Positions 25,105 to 35,997 of a stretch of 64,000 bases of DNA are shown here, piece by piece (positions within the stretch are counted from its first letter, which is position 1; each line of letters begins with the position of its first letter). The notes under the pieces are model-generated. The model saw only the letters and a program-made list of their open reading frames with translations, searched no databases and had not been told where the DNA came from. Source of the stretch: Scylla paramamosain (taxonomy: Eukaryota; Arthropoda; Malacostraca; Decapoda; Portunidae); NCBI RefSeq assembly GCF_035594125.1, contig NC_087190.1, positions 5,848,001 through 5,912,000 of the forward strand. Direction: 5' to 3'. The translations under genes were made by a program, and so were the position numbers.

Positions 25105-25700
25105 TCAACGAGTCGTCTCCGCCAGCTTTTCTCACCTCTCCCAGATGCTAATTCTGTACAGAGGCTTTATCCGTCCATGTATGAAGAACGCTTAAACTGT
25201 GTCACTGGGGGGAGGGATTTCCACTCATACTGCTCTTCTAGACAGAATGGAGTCAAAAGCGTTTGATCTTATCAACTCCTCGAACTCACTGTCTTCAGCC
25301 TCTCTCTCATCGCCGCAATGTTGCGTCTCTTCCGATCTTTTACCTCTATTTTCACGATAATTGCTCTTCTTATCTTGCTAACTGCATGCCTCTCGTCCTC
25401 ATGCGGCCTCGCTGCACAAGACTTTTTTACTTTCTCTCATCCCAACTCTGTCCACCTTTCTAATGCAAACGTTAATCAGTACTCTCAATTATTCATATCT
25501 TTTTCTAGTAAACTCTGAAATTCCTTGCCTGCTTTTGTAATTTCAACTTCCTATGCCTTGAATTCTTTTAAGAGGGGGGTTTCAAGACACATCTTCCAAT
25601 TGTCGATTATTCTTTTTGGCCTCGTTTTGGGGACTGGCACTGAAGTGGGCCTTCTTTTTCAAACTTTTTGTTGCCCTTAACCAGTGCTCTTCTTACATAG
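25105..25700 (+). mobile_element. LINE-A fragment A9, diverged 3' end
   Basis: Diverged C-terminal domain of LINE-A on the plus strand, from the LRRLRQ region through NVASLPIFYLYFHDNCSS to the 3' UTR (GTTGCCCTTAACCAGTGCTC). It ends without a clear poly(A). Several stops and frameshifts are present. Confidence 0.85.
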
Positions 25701-26138
25701 AGAAAATAAGAATTACATTAAATGATTTCCTAGAGAAAAATTTTCACTCGCTTATGGCCTATGACACAATGTAATGCTCATTATAGTTAGTCTCTGAAGT
25801 AAAATTAGTCATGTAATTTGACACAGTTAAAATGATTTAGGATTAAAGAAAAAAAAAAATTGTAGCGAGCGTGGTTGTGTACTGTAGGGTCTGCCTTGCG
25901 CGGCTTACAAACTGACTGGTACAGGTGGAGACAAAATGGGTTTGCATTTCACTTTGAAGCCTCTTCTTACCCAGCTTATATTTTGCAAGATGCAACGTTT
26001 GATTTCGGTTCTGGAAACACCTTCAGGCAGAATGAGGAACACAACTTGCGGAATTTGATACCCTAATTAAAAAAAAAAAAAAAAAAAAGTAAGATGAGAA
26101 GAAAATCCGTAGGGAAACGAACATGTGGCGGTTCCAGC

Positions 26139-26171
<33 letters not shown>

Positions 26172-26333
26172 CATTATTATTATTATTATTATTATTTATT
26201 TATTTTTTTTTACATTGGATTTTTATTTAATTTTATTAATTTTTCGTACACTAATACTTTTCATCTATAATGTAGCAGTATATCAGTAGTGTCAGAAAGT
26301 ACTTGTATCTATACTTATGATGTTCCTTTATCA

Positions 26334-26382
<49 letters not shown>

Positions 26383-27017
26383 AAAAAATACAAAACACTA
26401 CAAGAAGCTTTTTTTCCCCCATTTGTGATGGCAGGCCAAGGTGTTAACATATCATTATGGGCTACATGCCAGACCTTATCGAAGTCATTGGTAACATTTT
26501 GTAGCACAGTGTGGTATTCCTTGCCATCAGAAACATAATATTTTTTCATAAGGTTTAATTGTACGTTGCCTGGAATGAATGCGGAAGGATAAAATCGAAT
26601 GCTTGTAAGGACGCCGAGAGTCGAGGCTGAAACATGGAACAATGGATCAGGAGAAAAGTGTAAACTTAATATACTGAAGATGAAGCACTCAGGTGAGGAA
26701 CATTTAGAAGATAACATGCATTGTTATCGGTGCAGGTCTGCCCTCTCCACAAGTCCGCCCAAGGGAGTAAAATGCTCTTGATTTAATCGTAGGGAATATG
26801 TTTGTGTGTGTGTGTGTGTACATCCTCTTTTTAATGAAGGAAAGCAACTTGCACCAACTTGCACGTGTCAGTGATACCATTGCAACCTTGGCAAAGCACG
26901 AACATTATCCCCTTATGTGACAAACAAGAATATTACTACTATTAATTAAGCAAGCAGTGTGTGTGTGTGTGTGTGTGTGTGTTACCTAATGAACATAATG
27001 AAGATCAGATACTTAAC
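25701..27017. other. intronic sequence with trinucleotide repeats
   Basis: Contains (TTA)n tracts (26144-26200 and 26333-26382). A 60-residue frame at 25875-26066 and a minus frame at 26379-26717 (with VTNDFDKVWH, faintly RT-like) have no firm assignment. (GT)n tracts lie near 26805 and 26959-26980. Confidence 0.4.
26144..26382. repeat. two (TTA)n trinucleotide tracts
   Basis: (ATT)n at about 26144-26200 and 26333-26382, with AT-rich spacer. Confidence 0.9.
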
Positions 27018-27231
27018 CTTGCAGCGCTACATAGGTTGGAGAGATGTGAACGATGGTTGCTCCTCGATGCAGGATGGACAGATAAACCAGCGGGTAGTCT
27101 GTATGGTTCAGTGAGTAATACATTACCCTTTTACCCAGACCGACCCCTGCTGCCGCCAGTCCAGCCGACATCCTCGGCACTAACTCACACAACTCAGAGA
27201 AAGTTCTTTTCTTCCCGGTCTCTGCATCCAC
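27018..27231 (-). CDS. ANL superfamily acyl-CoA synthetase-like, N-terminal exon
   Basis: The exon is 214 bp, with acceptor TTTTCCTAG just before 27231 and donor AAG/GTTAAGT after 27018 on the minus strand. The peptide VDAETGKKRTFSELCELVPR, then AGLAAAGVGLGKRVMYYSLN and LSILHRGATIVHISPTY, is the classical start of an AMP-forming ligase: a substrate-lid helix region, then the G.GKGD-like turn and the GG..V.S.PTY strand. The last base is the first of a split codon, which the exon at 14516 completes as Glu, giving continuous homology across the junction. The first exon, with the initiator Met, was not found. The enzyme would activate a carboxylate (fatty or aromatic acid); the substrate cannot be told. 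Confidence 0.82.
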
Positions 27232-28039
27232 CTAGGAAAATGTTCAGTCATAAAAAGAACAAATCAGTGATAAGGGATTTCATTTTTCTAAAAAGGAAGA
27301 TATTAAGTTACAAACAAGAAACATAACAATTTCTATACCTGAAATTAAGAAAACTTGAGGTCCGTCAGTGTTTCCTTTTTTTTTTCTTTTTTTTTTTATG
27401 TAGGAGGGACACCGGCCAAGGGCAACAAAAATCCAATAAATAAAAAGCCCACTGAGATGCCAGTCCCAGAGAAGGGTTCAAAGCGGTACTAAAAAAAACT
27501 GAAGGACAGGTGTCTCGAACCTCCCTCTTGAAAGAGTTCAAGTCATAGGAAGGTGGAAATACAGAAGCAGGCAAGGAGTTCCAGAGTTTATCAGAGAAAG
27601 GGATGAATGATTGAGAATTCTGATTAATTTTTGCATTAGAGAGATAGATAGAATAAGAATGAGAGAAAGAAGAAAGTCTTGTGCAGCGAGGCCGCGGGAG
27701 GAGGGGAGGCATGCAGTTAGCAAGATCAGAAGAGCATGAAAATAGCAGTAGAAGACAGCTAGAGATGCAACATTGCGGCAACAAGAGACAGACCGAGGAC
27801 AGTCAGTTAGAAGAGGTGATGAGATGAAAAAGCTTTCGATTTCACTCTGTCTAGAAGAGCGGTATGAGTGGAACCCCCCCAGATATGTGAGGGTGAGAAA
27901 AACTGGCTGAGACGATCTCAGAACATAGAAGCTGTTTTAGCTAGTTTCCAGTTCAGATTACAAGTAAAGGACAGACCGAGGATGTTCAGTGTAGAAGAGG
28001 GAGACAGTTGAGTGTCATTGAAGAAGAGGGAATAGTTGT

Positions 28040-28501
28040 CTAAAACGTTGTGTCGAGTTGATAGATGGTGGAACTGAGATTTGAGGGATTGAACAATACC
28101 AAGTTTGCTCTACCAAAATCAGAAATTTTAGAAAGATCAGAAGTCAGGCGTTCTGTGGCTTCCCTGCGTAAAATGTTTACTTTCTGAAGGGTTGGACGTC
28201 TATAAAAAGACGTGGAAAAGTGCAGGGTGGTATCATCAGCGTAGGAGTGGATAGGAAAAGAAGTTTGGGTTAGAAGGTCATTAATGAATAATAAGAAGAG
28301 AGTAGGTGTCAGGACAGAACCCTGAGGAACACCACTGTTAATAGATTTAGGAGAACAGTGACCGTCTACCACAGCAGCAATAGAACGGTCAGAAAGGAAA
28401 CTTGAGATGAAGTCACAGGGAGAGGAATAAAAGCCATAGGAGGGTAGTTTGGAAATCAAAGCTTTGTGCCAGAATCTATCAAAAGCTTTTGAAATGTCCA
28501 A
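28040..28501 (-). pseudogene. LINE-A10 reverse transcriptase core
   Basis: A 153-codon open frame with [21 protein letters not shown] and YADD intact. It then leaves frame at the LVLFN region because of a small deletion. Upstream the frame is interrupted near the fingers, where SKAFES is readable without the stop found in other copies. It retains recognisable catalytic residues but cannot give a full protein. Confidence 0.8.
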
Positions 28502-29440
28502 GGCAACAGCAAAAGTTTCACCAAAATTTCTAAAATAGGATGACCAAGACTCAGTAAGGAAAGCCAGAATATCAACAGCAGAGCGGCCTTGACGGAACCC
28601 ATACTGGCGATCAGATAGAAGGTTTTCAAGTGATAGATGTTCCTGTTGATGATAGATTCAAAAGCTTTAGATAGGCAGGAAATTAAAGTAATAGGACGGT
28701 AGTTTGAGGGATTAGAACGGTCACCCTTTTTAGGGAATAGGCTGAATGTAGGCAAACTTCCAGCAAGAAGGAAAGGTAGATGTTGACAGACAGAGCTCAA
28801 AGAATTTCACTAGGCAAGGTGCAAGCACGGAGGCACAGTTTCGGAGAACAATAGGAGGGAGCCCATCAGGTCCAGAAGCTTTCCGAGGATTTAGGCCAGC
28901 GAGGGCATGGAAAACATCACTGCGAAGAATTTTAATAGGTACTCGCAACATGAAGTAGTCAGTGAAGTGGGTGAAAGGGAGGAACAAGCCCTGAATCATC
29001 CAAGGTAGGGTTTTTAACAATGGTTTGAGCGAAGAGTTCAGCTTTAGAGATGGATGTGATAGCAGAGGTGCCATCTTGTTGAAATAAAGGAGGAAAAGAA
29101 GAAACAAAGTTATTGGAGATGTTTTTGGCTAGGTATCAGAAGTCATGAGGGGAGTTAGATCTTGAAAGATTTTGACACTGTTAATCTTGAAAAACATAAG
29201 AATTAGGGATTAGAAGAAATATCAAGAATGTTGGTTGTGTCTCAAAGACGTTCAGGAATACGAGTAGGATGTTGCAATTATTGTACTAATTCGTGGAGGA
29301 TAATAATGTTTACCATGTTGATCAGTGATGGGAGAGGAAAGCTAAAGCTGATGGTGAACTTTGAAATATGCAAGACTGGAGCCAGAATGTACTCCACTTT
29401 GGAAGTTAAATAGTAAGAGTTTTTTTAGTCAGAAAAGTTA

Positions 29441-29678
29441 GACGAGAGGTGTACAGCAAAGATAAATTTAGTTTGAGAGTGATTGTAGTCGTGGCCAGAT
29501 GGAAGAATGTTCAAAAGATTGAAAAGCGTGGACACAACAGCAAGTTAAACTGTTCCTCAGACGAGAGGTGTACAGCAGAGATAAATTTAGTTTGAGAGTG
29601 ACTGTAGTCGTGGCCAGATGGAAGAATGTTCAAAAGATTGAAAAGCGTGGGCTCGACAGCAAGTTAAGTTGTTGCTCA
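29441..29678. repeat. 119-bp tandem duplication inside LINE-A10
   Basis: The phrase GACGAGAGGTGTACAGCA begins both units (29441 and 29560), and the rest of each unit matches with a few changes. The unit codes for part of the endonuclease on the minus strand, so the duplication arose inside the element. Confidence 0.85.
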
Positions 29679-30199
29679 TAAAGGCGCAATATCTAGGGTT
29701 GCGTTGAAAATGATAAGAGAAAATAGGAGGGAATAGAGGAGCAGCTTTGAATTGCGTCAGACACCTGCGTTTCCGTGAGGAAAAGATGAAGTTTAGTAGA
29801 GGAGAGGTGGCGTTCCACAGATTAAGAATTAGATCTAAGGTCGAGAATCTTGTAGACGTTAATGAAGAAAATGTTGAGGGCAAGTCAAAACACTTAGTAT
29901 CGATAAAAGGAGAAAAGAAGACCGGCCTGGGAACATTTGTGGTTCCCTTCCCAGACTGGGACCCGAGGTCGGTGTAGGAGTTCCCATTATAAACTGGTCA
30001 AGGGTGTCCGTGTATTAGCTGCATGGAGAGTTGTGTGAAGGAAGAGAGTTGTCTTTAGAAGGCAGGCTGTGACTGCCTCCTTGTGTTGTGAGATACAAAG
30101 GGAAATGTTCAGTGAGGTCACAACTGGGTCACTGGAAAGTTTACAGCACCCCTTGATCCAGTATGGAAACGGTCTAGTGCTTGAGACCTCATTGGGAAT

Positions 30200-30560
30200 A
30201 ATTACACTAGGTAAAAAAAATTTCACTTTTGCCTTGTCCTTGGCCCCAAACCATAATTTTCCAGTCATTTCCATCTAAACAAAATATAAAAAAAAAAGTT
30301 ATTTTGATCATAAAACTTTGCTTTTGTGGTTACAACAATGAATTTACATTTCTGCCTTATTTCATTATAGTACGTGTTACTATTGATTTTTATGTCAGAT
30401 AAAGACCTTTGCAAAATCTCAATTGCTAGTTAAAACAATGAAAGAAGGAATATAAAGAGTTCTAAAGACTTTTAATTCTAATAAGATCATTCTTGAATTG
30501 ACCAGATCTAGCAAGAAATTTATCATATTTAGCAGAATTTGCTTACATTTTAGAAATCTC
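30200..30560. other. AT-rich upstream region, no gene
   Basis: Unique-looking AT-rich DNA between the 5' end of LINE-A10 and the heat-shock-element array. Confidence 0.4.
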
Positions 30561-30565
30561 AAGTC

Positions 30566-30779
30566 TTCCAGAATGTCCTATCAGACACTTTTAGAAGTTT
30601 CTAGAACATTTTAGAACATTCTATTCAGTGTAAACATTTCCAAAATATTTTAGAACTTTCTAGAAGACAGTAGAAATTGGTAGAAGTATCAAGAATTTTC
30701 TAGAATGATTCAGAATATTCTAAAGTAGGTTCAAGAATATTCTACAAATATTGAGAATATTCTGGAACACATTCTAGAA
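30566..30779 (+). promoter_or_regulatory. array of heat-shock elements (HSF sites)
   Basis: Inverted GAA/TTC pentamers in correct 5-bp phase occur in at least four groups. One runs 30594-30621 (GAA..TTC..GAA..TTT..GAA..TTC, one imperfect). One runs 30693-30720 (GAA..TTC..GAA, then TTC.GAA..TTC). One is a perfect trimer at 30730-30742 (TTC..GAA..TTC). One at 30755-30779 is GAA..TTC..GAA, then TTC..GAA. Heat-shock factor trimers bind three or more such units. They lie 45-230 bp upstream of a TATA box. Confidence 0.7.
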
Positions 30780-30792
30780 TACTGCTTGACAA

Positions 30793-30829
30793 TATAAAAA
30801 TAGGGGCTTGCAGATCACCAATCAGTTCT
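30793..30829 (+). promoter_or_regulatory. TATA box and initiator of core promoter
   Basis: TATAAAAATA starts at 30793 and an arthropod initiator TCAGTT lies at 30822-30827. With A at 30824 as +1, the TATA start is at -31, the canonical spacing. The pair sits immediately upstream of the GDQDK-family pseudogene and downstream of the heat-shock-element array. Confidence 0.65.
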
Positions 30830-30863
30830 CCTTTGGCTGCCTGAGAAGACATCACAAGAGGTG

Positions 30864-31860
30864 AAATGGCATGAAGAGGCTGCAATGATTCTCCAGATGC
30901 ATTCTGCTACATGTGTACGATCAATTCATCAAGACAAGAGCAAAGTTCTCTGTGACAGCATCTGGAAAAATGTGGGAAGCTGCAATTACAAAGCATATTT
31001 TGCTGTGCCAATTGGGCGACCAAGACAAGACCTGGGCACCTCATTTTGCTTGTGAGCATTGTAAGAGAATACTAGAAGGTAAAATAGCTTTTAGTTTTTG
31101 AAGAGTAAAATCCAATTAAGAATTAAGAATAAAAATAAAATAAGTGTAACAGAAACTCATATTGTTCTTTTACAGGAAGGTATAGAGAGAAAAACAGAGC
31201 CATGAAATTTACTATTCCTAGAATATAGCGTAAACCTACTGATCACTCAACTGACTCCTTTTTCTGCGTGGTGGATCCTTCCAAACGCCAAACTGGGAAA
31301 AATGCACCTGCTGTTTTCTATCCAGAAATTTCATCTTACATTGCACAAGTACCACACAGTGCTGATCTTCCTGTACCAGCTCCTCCAGAAAGAAGTCAAC
31401 TATCAGAAGAAAGCAGCAATTCAGAAGCACATATAGATTTGTAGTTGAGAGGAATCCTTACTACCCAAACCAAAGAGACCTCAATAACTTCATCAGAGAG
31501 CTTGGTTTGATAAAGTCAAATGGTGAGGTTTTGATTTCAAGGCTGGAGGAATAGAATTTACTTCATGACAGTATGCAAGTGACCAGCTAAAGAAAACATC
31601 ACAGACATTTCTCTAGCTTTATTACATAGGAGGACAAGCTATGCTATTGCAATGATGTACCAGATTTGTTTGATGCTACTGGAACTGCTTGCAGTGCAGA
31701 TTAATGGAGTCTCTTCATTGACAGTTCCTCTGTAAACAACTGAAGCCTCAGGGTCGCTACCCCTGCCCTTAAATGCGGAGGGAGTATGACTAAAAAAAAA
31801 AACTCACTCCCTGAGCTGAAATGGACAAAACATTCACGTTCTAGAAAGTAAAGGGATCAA
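30864..31860 (+). pseudogene. two-exon pseudogene of a GDQDK/WAPH zinc-type family
   Basis: Exon 1 encodes a CxxC-type start (CYMC in one frame, after a small frameshift) and GDQDKTWAPHFACEHCKRIL, followed by a donor AAG/GTAAAA at 31079. Exon 2 starts after TTTTACAG at 31176 and continues in phase 1: RAMKFTIPRI, stop, RKPTDHSTDSFFC, then VDPSKR, PVPAPPERSQ, and later NPYYPNQRDLNNFIRELGL and FIDSS. The Cys/His spacing suggests a zinc-binding module. I recall a multicopy uncharacterised arthropod/cnidarian family with this order (GDQDK.WAPH, IWREP..H...CYFC, NQ..LN..IRDLGL, FIDSS), but function is unknown. Defects are a frameshift in exon 1, a Trp-to-stop in exon 2, later stops, and truncation by LINE-A11. 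It kept its intron, so it is not a retrocopy. Confidence 0.6.
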
Positions 31861-31884
31861 CGAACGCCACACAACATCACGCAA

Positions 31885-33780
31885 TATACTGGCATACTGG
31901 CGATCAGAAGGTTTTGAAGTGATAGATGTTTAAGAATCTTCCTGTTGAGGATAGATTAAAAAACTTTAGATAGGCAGGAAATTAAAGCAATAGGACGGTA
32001 GTTTGAGGGATTAGAACGGACACCCTTTTTAGGAACAGACTGAATGTAGGCAAACCTCCAGCAAGAAGAAAAGGTAAATGTTGACAGACAGAACTGAAAG
32101 AGTTTGACTTAGGCAAGGTGCAAGCACAGAGGCACAGTTTCGGAGAACAATAAGAGGACCCCATCAGGTCCACAAGCCCTCCGAAGGTTTAGGCTAGCAA
32201 GAGCATGGAAAACATCATTGCGAAGAATTAATAGGTAGCATGAAGTAGTCAAAGGGTGGAGGATTGCGGAGGATTGCGAAGAATTAATAGGTAGCATGAA
32301 GTAGTGATAGGGTGGAGGAAAGGGAGGAACAAGCCCAGAATCGTCCAAGATAGAGTTTTTAGCAAAGGTTTGAGCGAAGAGTTCAGCTTTAGAAATAGAT
32401 GTGATAGCAGTGGTGCCATCTGGTTGAAATAAAGAAGAGAAAGAAAAAGAAGCAAAGTTATTGAAGATATTTTTTGGCTAGATGCCAGAACTCACGAGGG
32501 GAGTTAAATCTTGAAAGATTTTGACTCTTTCTGTTAATGAAGGAGTTTTTGGCTAGTTGGAGAACAGACTTGGCATGGTTTTGGGCAGAAATATAAAGTG
32601 AATGAGATTCTGGTGATGGAAGGCTTAAGTAAGCTTTGTGGGCCACCTCTTTATCATGTATAGCACGAGAACAAGCTGTGTTAAACCAAGGCCTAGAAGG
32701 TTTAAGTCAAGAAAAAGAGTGAGGAATGTACGCCTCCATGCCAGTCACTATCAACTCTGTTATGCGCTCAGCACACAAAGACGGGTCTCTGACACGGAAG
32801 CAGTAGTCATTCCAAGGAAAATTAGCAAAATACCTCCTCAGGTCCCCCCAACTAGCAGAGTCGCAAAACGCCAGAGGCACCTTCGCTTAGGGGCATCTTG
32901 AGGAGGGATTGGAGCGATAGGACAAGATACAGATTGAGATTGTGGTCGGAGGAGCCCAACGGAAAAGAGATGGTGGCAGCATAAGCAAGATTAGCGGTCA
33001 GGAAAAGGTCAAGAATGTTGGGCGTATCTCCAAGACGGTCAGGAATACGAGTAGGGTGATGCACCAATTGCTCTAGATCATGGAGGACAGCAAAGTTGAA
33101 GGCTAGTTCACCAGGAGGGTCAATGAAGGGAGAGGAAAGCCAAAGCTGGTGGTGAACATTGAAGTCTCTGAGAATGGAGATCTCTGCAAGAGGGAAGAGA
33201 GTCAGAATGTGCTCCACTTTAAGTAGTCAAAGAATTTCTTATAATCAGAGGAGTTAGGTGAGAGGTATACAGCACAGATAAATTTAGTTTTGAGAGTGAC
33301 TCTGTAGTCGTTTCGGTCAGTAGTGAGTTTCAATGAGGAAAAGAAGATGAGGTTTAGAAGAGGAGAGGTAGTGTTCTACATACTGAAAATTAGATCTTAG
33401 ACCGCGAATGGTGCAGTAGTTAATGAAGAAAAAAATAGAGGGGGGTGTCAAGACACTTAGGGTCGTTATCAGAAGAGCAGTTCGACCTGGGGACATTTGT
33501 GGTCGCCTCCCCAGATGGAGACTCCGAGTCTGGTGTAGGAGTCGCAATGATAATTTTAAATTTTTCAGTGAAGGATATGTGTGTTTTATTTTGTGTGGAG
33601 GAAGAGAGTTTTCATTAGAGAGCAGGCTGTGACTGTCCCCTTGTGATGTGAGACACAAAGGGAAACGTTCAGTGAGGTCACAGCTTGTTTTAATGATAAG
33701 TTCAGGACCTTCTGATCCACTGGTTTAGACCTCACTGGGAGTAATTTTCGTTTCGGCAGTTGCCTACTGCCTCCTCCTAA
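31885..33780 (-). mobile_element. LINE-A copy A11, 3' end missing
   Basis: On the minus strand this holds the 5' leader, endonuclease, linker and first RT segment. It ends at about 31885, near the ILA/DRQYGF codons, joining the pseudogene upstream. It has moderate divergence, an internal endonuclease deletion near 33315, and a local duplication of about 54 bp at 32217-32310 (GAAGAATTAATAGGTAGCAT repeated). The shared stop is at 31956-31958. Confidence 0.87.
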
Positions 33781-33784
33781 CTGC

Positions 33785-34145
33785 GAAAATGATTACTGTC
33801 TTAATGTCTTTGATGATGCTGAAGAACGTGCTCCCAAAGTTCGCCACCCACCAACACCTTACTGGTTTCTCGCATATTATAGAGAAGGTCAAAGAAGCTT
33901 TATTCACACTGCTAAATATCTATAAAAGGAGATAGGAGTGCTCCCTACAAATAACATTAAGAAATGCCGTAAAGGTGTGTCGATCCTGGCTGAATATTTA
34001 ACGCAGGCGATGATGTTCCTCCATCTACTTTGCTCTTCTGATGAGATCTTTGAATCCCTCAAGCCACAGCGAACATTCAGTTACTGTTAAGGACATATTT
34101 ACAAACAGGACCTGTACGAATTATCAAAAGATTACATCCTTCAGT
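33785..34145 (+). pseudogene. decayed coding-like stretch, possibly I-group LINE ORF1
   Basis: Between the 5' end of LINE-A11 and the 3' end of LINE-A12, a plus frame reads coherently with one or two stops and a frameshift: VFDDAEERAPKVRHPPTPYW, CRKGVSILAEYLTQAMMFLH, IFTNRTCTNYQKITS. The arrangement RKG.ILAE is reminiscent of the N-terminal part of I-group ORF1 proteins, and a zinc-knuckle ORF1 C-terminus continues on the same strand on the other side of LINE-A12 (37456 on). It may be the N-terminal part of that ORF1, separated by the A12 insertion. This is inference and of low confidence. Confidence 0.3.
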
Positions 34146-34251
34146 TACTTTTTTTTTTTTATGTAGGAAGGACACTGGCCAAGGGCAACAAAAATCTAAT
34201 AAAAAAAATGCCCACTGAAATGCCAGTCCCATAAAAGGGTCAAAGGAGTGG

Positions 34252-35734
34252 TCAAAAATTGATGGATAAGTGTCTTGAAATCTCCCTCTTGAAGGAATTC
34301 AAGTCATAGGAAGGTGGAAATACAGAAGCAAGCAGGGAGTTCCAGAGTTTACCAGAGAAAGGGATGAATGATTGAGAATACTGGTTAACTCTTGCATTAG
34401 AGAGGTGGACAGAATAGGGGTGAGAGAAAGAAGAAAGTCTTGTGCAGCGAGGTCGCGGAAGGAGGGGAGGCATGCAGTTAGCAAGATCAGAAGAGCAGTT
34501 AGCATGAAAATAGCAGAAGACAGCTAGATATACAACATTGCGGCGGTGAGAGAGAGGCTGAAGATATTCAGTTAGAGGAGAGGAGTTGATGAGACGAAAA
34601 GCTTTTGATTCCACCCTGTCTAGAAGAGCAGTATGAGTGGAACCCCCCCAGACATGTGAAGCATACTCCATACATGGACGGATAAGGCCCTTGTACAGAG
34701 TTGGCAGCTGGGGGGAGTGAGAAAAACTGGCGGAGACGTCTCAGAACACCTAAATTCATAGAAGCTGTTTTAGCTGGAGATGAGATGTGAAGTTTCCAGT
34801 TCAGATTATAAGTAAAGGACAGACCGAGGATGTTCAGTGTAGAAGAGGGGGACAGTTGAGTGTCATTGAGGAAGAGGGGATAATTGTCTGGAAGGTTATG
34901 TCGAGTTGATAGATGGAGGAATTGAGTTTTTGAGGTATTGAACAATACCAAGTTTGCTCTGCCCCAATCAGAAATTTTAGAAAGATCAGAAGTCGGGCGT
35001 TCTGTGGCTTCCCTGCGTGATATGTTTACCTCCTGAAGGGTTGGACGTCTATGAAAAGACGTGGAAAAGTGCAGGATGGTATCATCAGCGTAGGAGTGGA
35101 TAGGACAAGAAGTTTGGTTTAGATCATTAATGAATAATAAGGAGAGAGTGGGTGACAGGACAGAACCCTGAGGAACACCACTGTTAATAGATTTAGGAGA
35201 AGAACAGTGACCGTCTACCACAGCAGCAATAGAATGGTCAGAAAAGAAACTTGAGATGAAGTTACAGAGAGAAGGATAGAAACCGTAGGAGGGTAGTTTG
35301 GAAATAAAAGCTTTGTGCCAGACTCTATCAAAAGCTTTTGATATGTCCAAGGCAACAGCAAAAGTTTCACCAAAATCTCTAAAAGAGGATGACCAAGACT
35401 CAGTAAGGAAAGCCAGAAGATCACCAGAAGAGCGGCCTTGACGGAACCCATACTGGCGATCAGATAGAAGGTTGTGAAGTGATAGATGTTTAAGAATCTT
35501 CCTGTTGAGGAGAGATTCAAAACCTTTAGATAGGCAGGAAATTAAAGCAATAGGACGGTAGTTTGAGGGATTAGAACGGTCACCCTTTTTAGGAACAGGT
35601 TGAATGTAGGCAAACTTCCAGCAAGAAGGAAAGGTAGATGTTAACAGACAGAGCTGAAAGAGTTTGACTAGGCAAGGTGCAAGCACGGAGGCATAGTTTC
35701 GGAGAACAATAGGAGAAACCCCATCAAGATCCAT
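34252..35734 (-). pseudogene. LINE-A12 reverse transcriptase, without the shared stop
   Basis: A 388-codon frame from 35734 runs without a break from the PDG block through [61 protein letters not shown] and YADD to the LRRLRQF region. It then shifts frame at about 34715 and continues in a second frame (34671 down to 34252) to the normal C-terminus SFKREISRHL. One codon pair is missing in FINDLNQT compared with A8. It is the best evidence in the window that RT fingers and palm were once a single continuous ORF. Confidence 0.85.
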
Positions 35735-35997
35735 AAGCCTTCCGAGGGTTTAGGCTAGCGAGGGCATGGAAAACATCATTGCGAAGAATTTTAATAGGTG
35801 GCATGAAGTAGTCAGAGGGTGGAGGAGAGGGAGGAACAAGCCCAGAATCGTCCAAGGTAGAGTTTTTAGCAAAGGTTTGAGCAAAGAGTTCAGCTTTAGA
35901 AATAGATGTGATAGCAGTGGTGCCATCTCGTTGAAATAGAGGACGGAAAGAAGAAGAAGCAAAGTTAATGGAGATATTTTTGGCTAGATGCCAGAAA

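Larger units (their letters stand above)
27375..30200 (-). mobile_element. LINE-A copy A10, older, near full length
   Basis: All segments are present on the minus strand from 3' poly(A) (poly(T) at 27373-27396) through C-terminal domain, RT, linker and endonuclease to a 5' leader at about 30000-30200. It has many indels, including loss of about 100 bp after the LRR region near 27890 and a 119-bp tandem duplication in the endonuclease (29441-29678). It keeps Glu at the position where most copies have a stop (GAA at 28657-28659), so it belongs to a different lineage. Confidence 0.87.

Noticed and set aside
25875..26066. 63-residue frame as a host exon
   Set aside because: Both strands read open here and neither has a recognised domain or good splice sites.
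26379..26717. Possible exon or RT remnant with VTNDFDKVWH
   Set aside because: Only a short phrase resembles an RT, with no supporting neighbouring motifs or splice borders.
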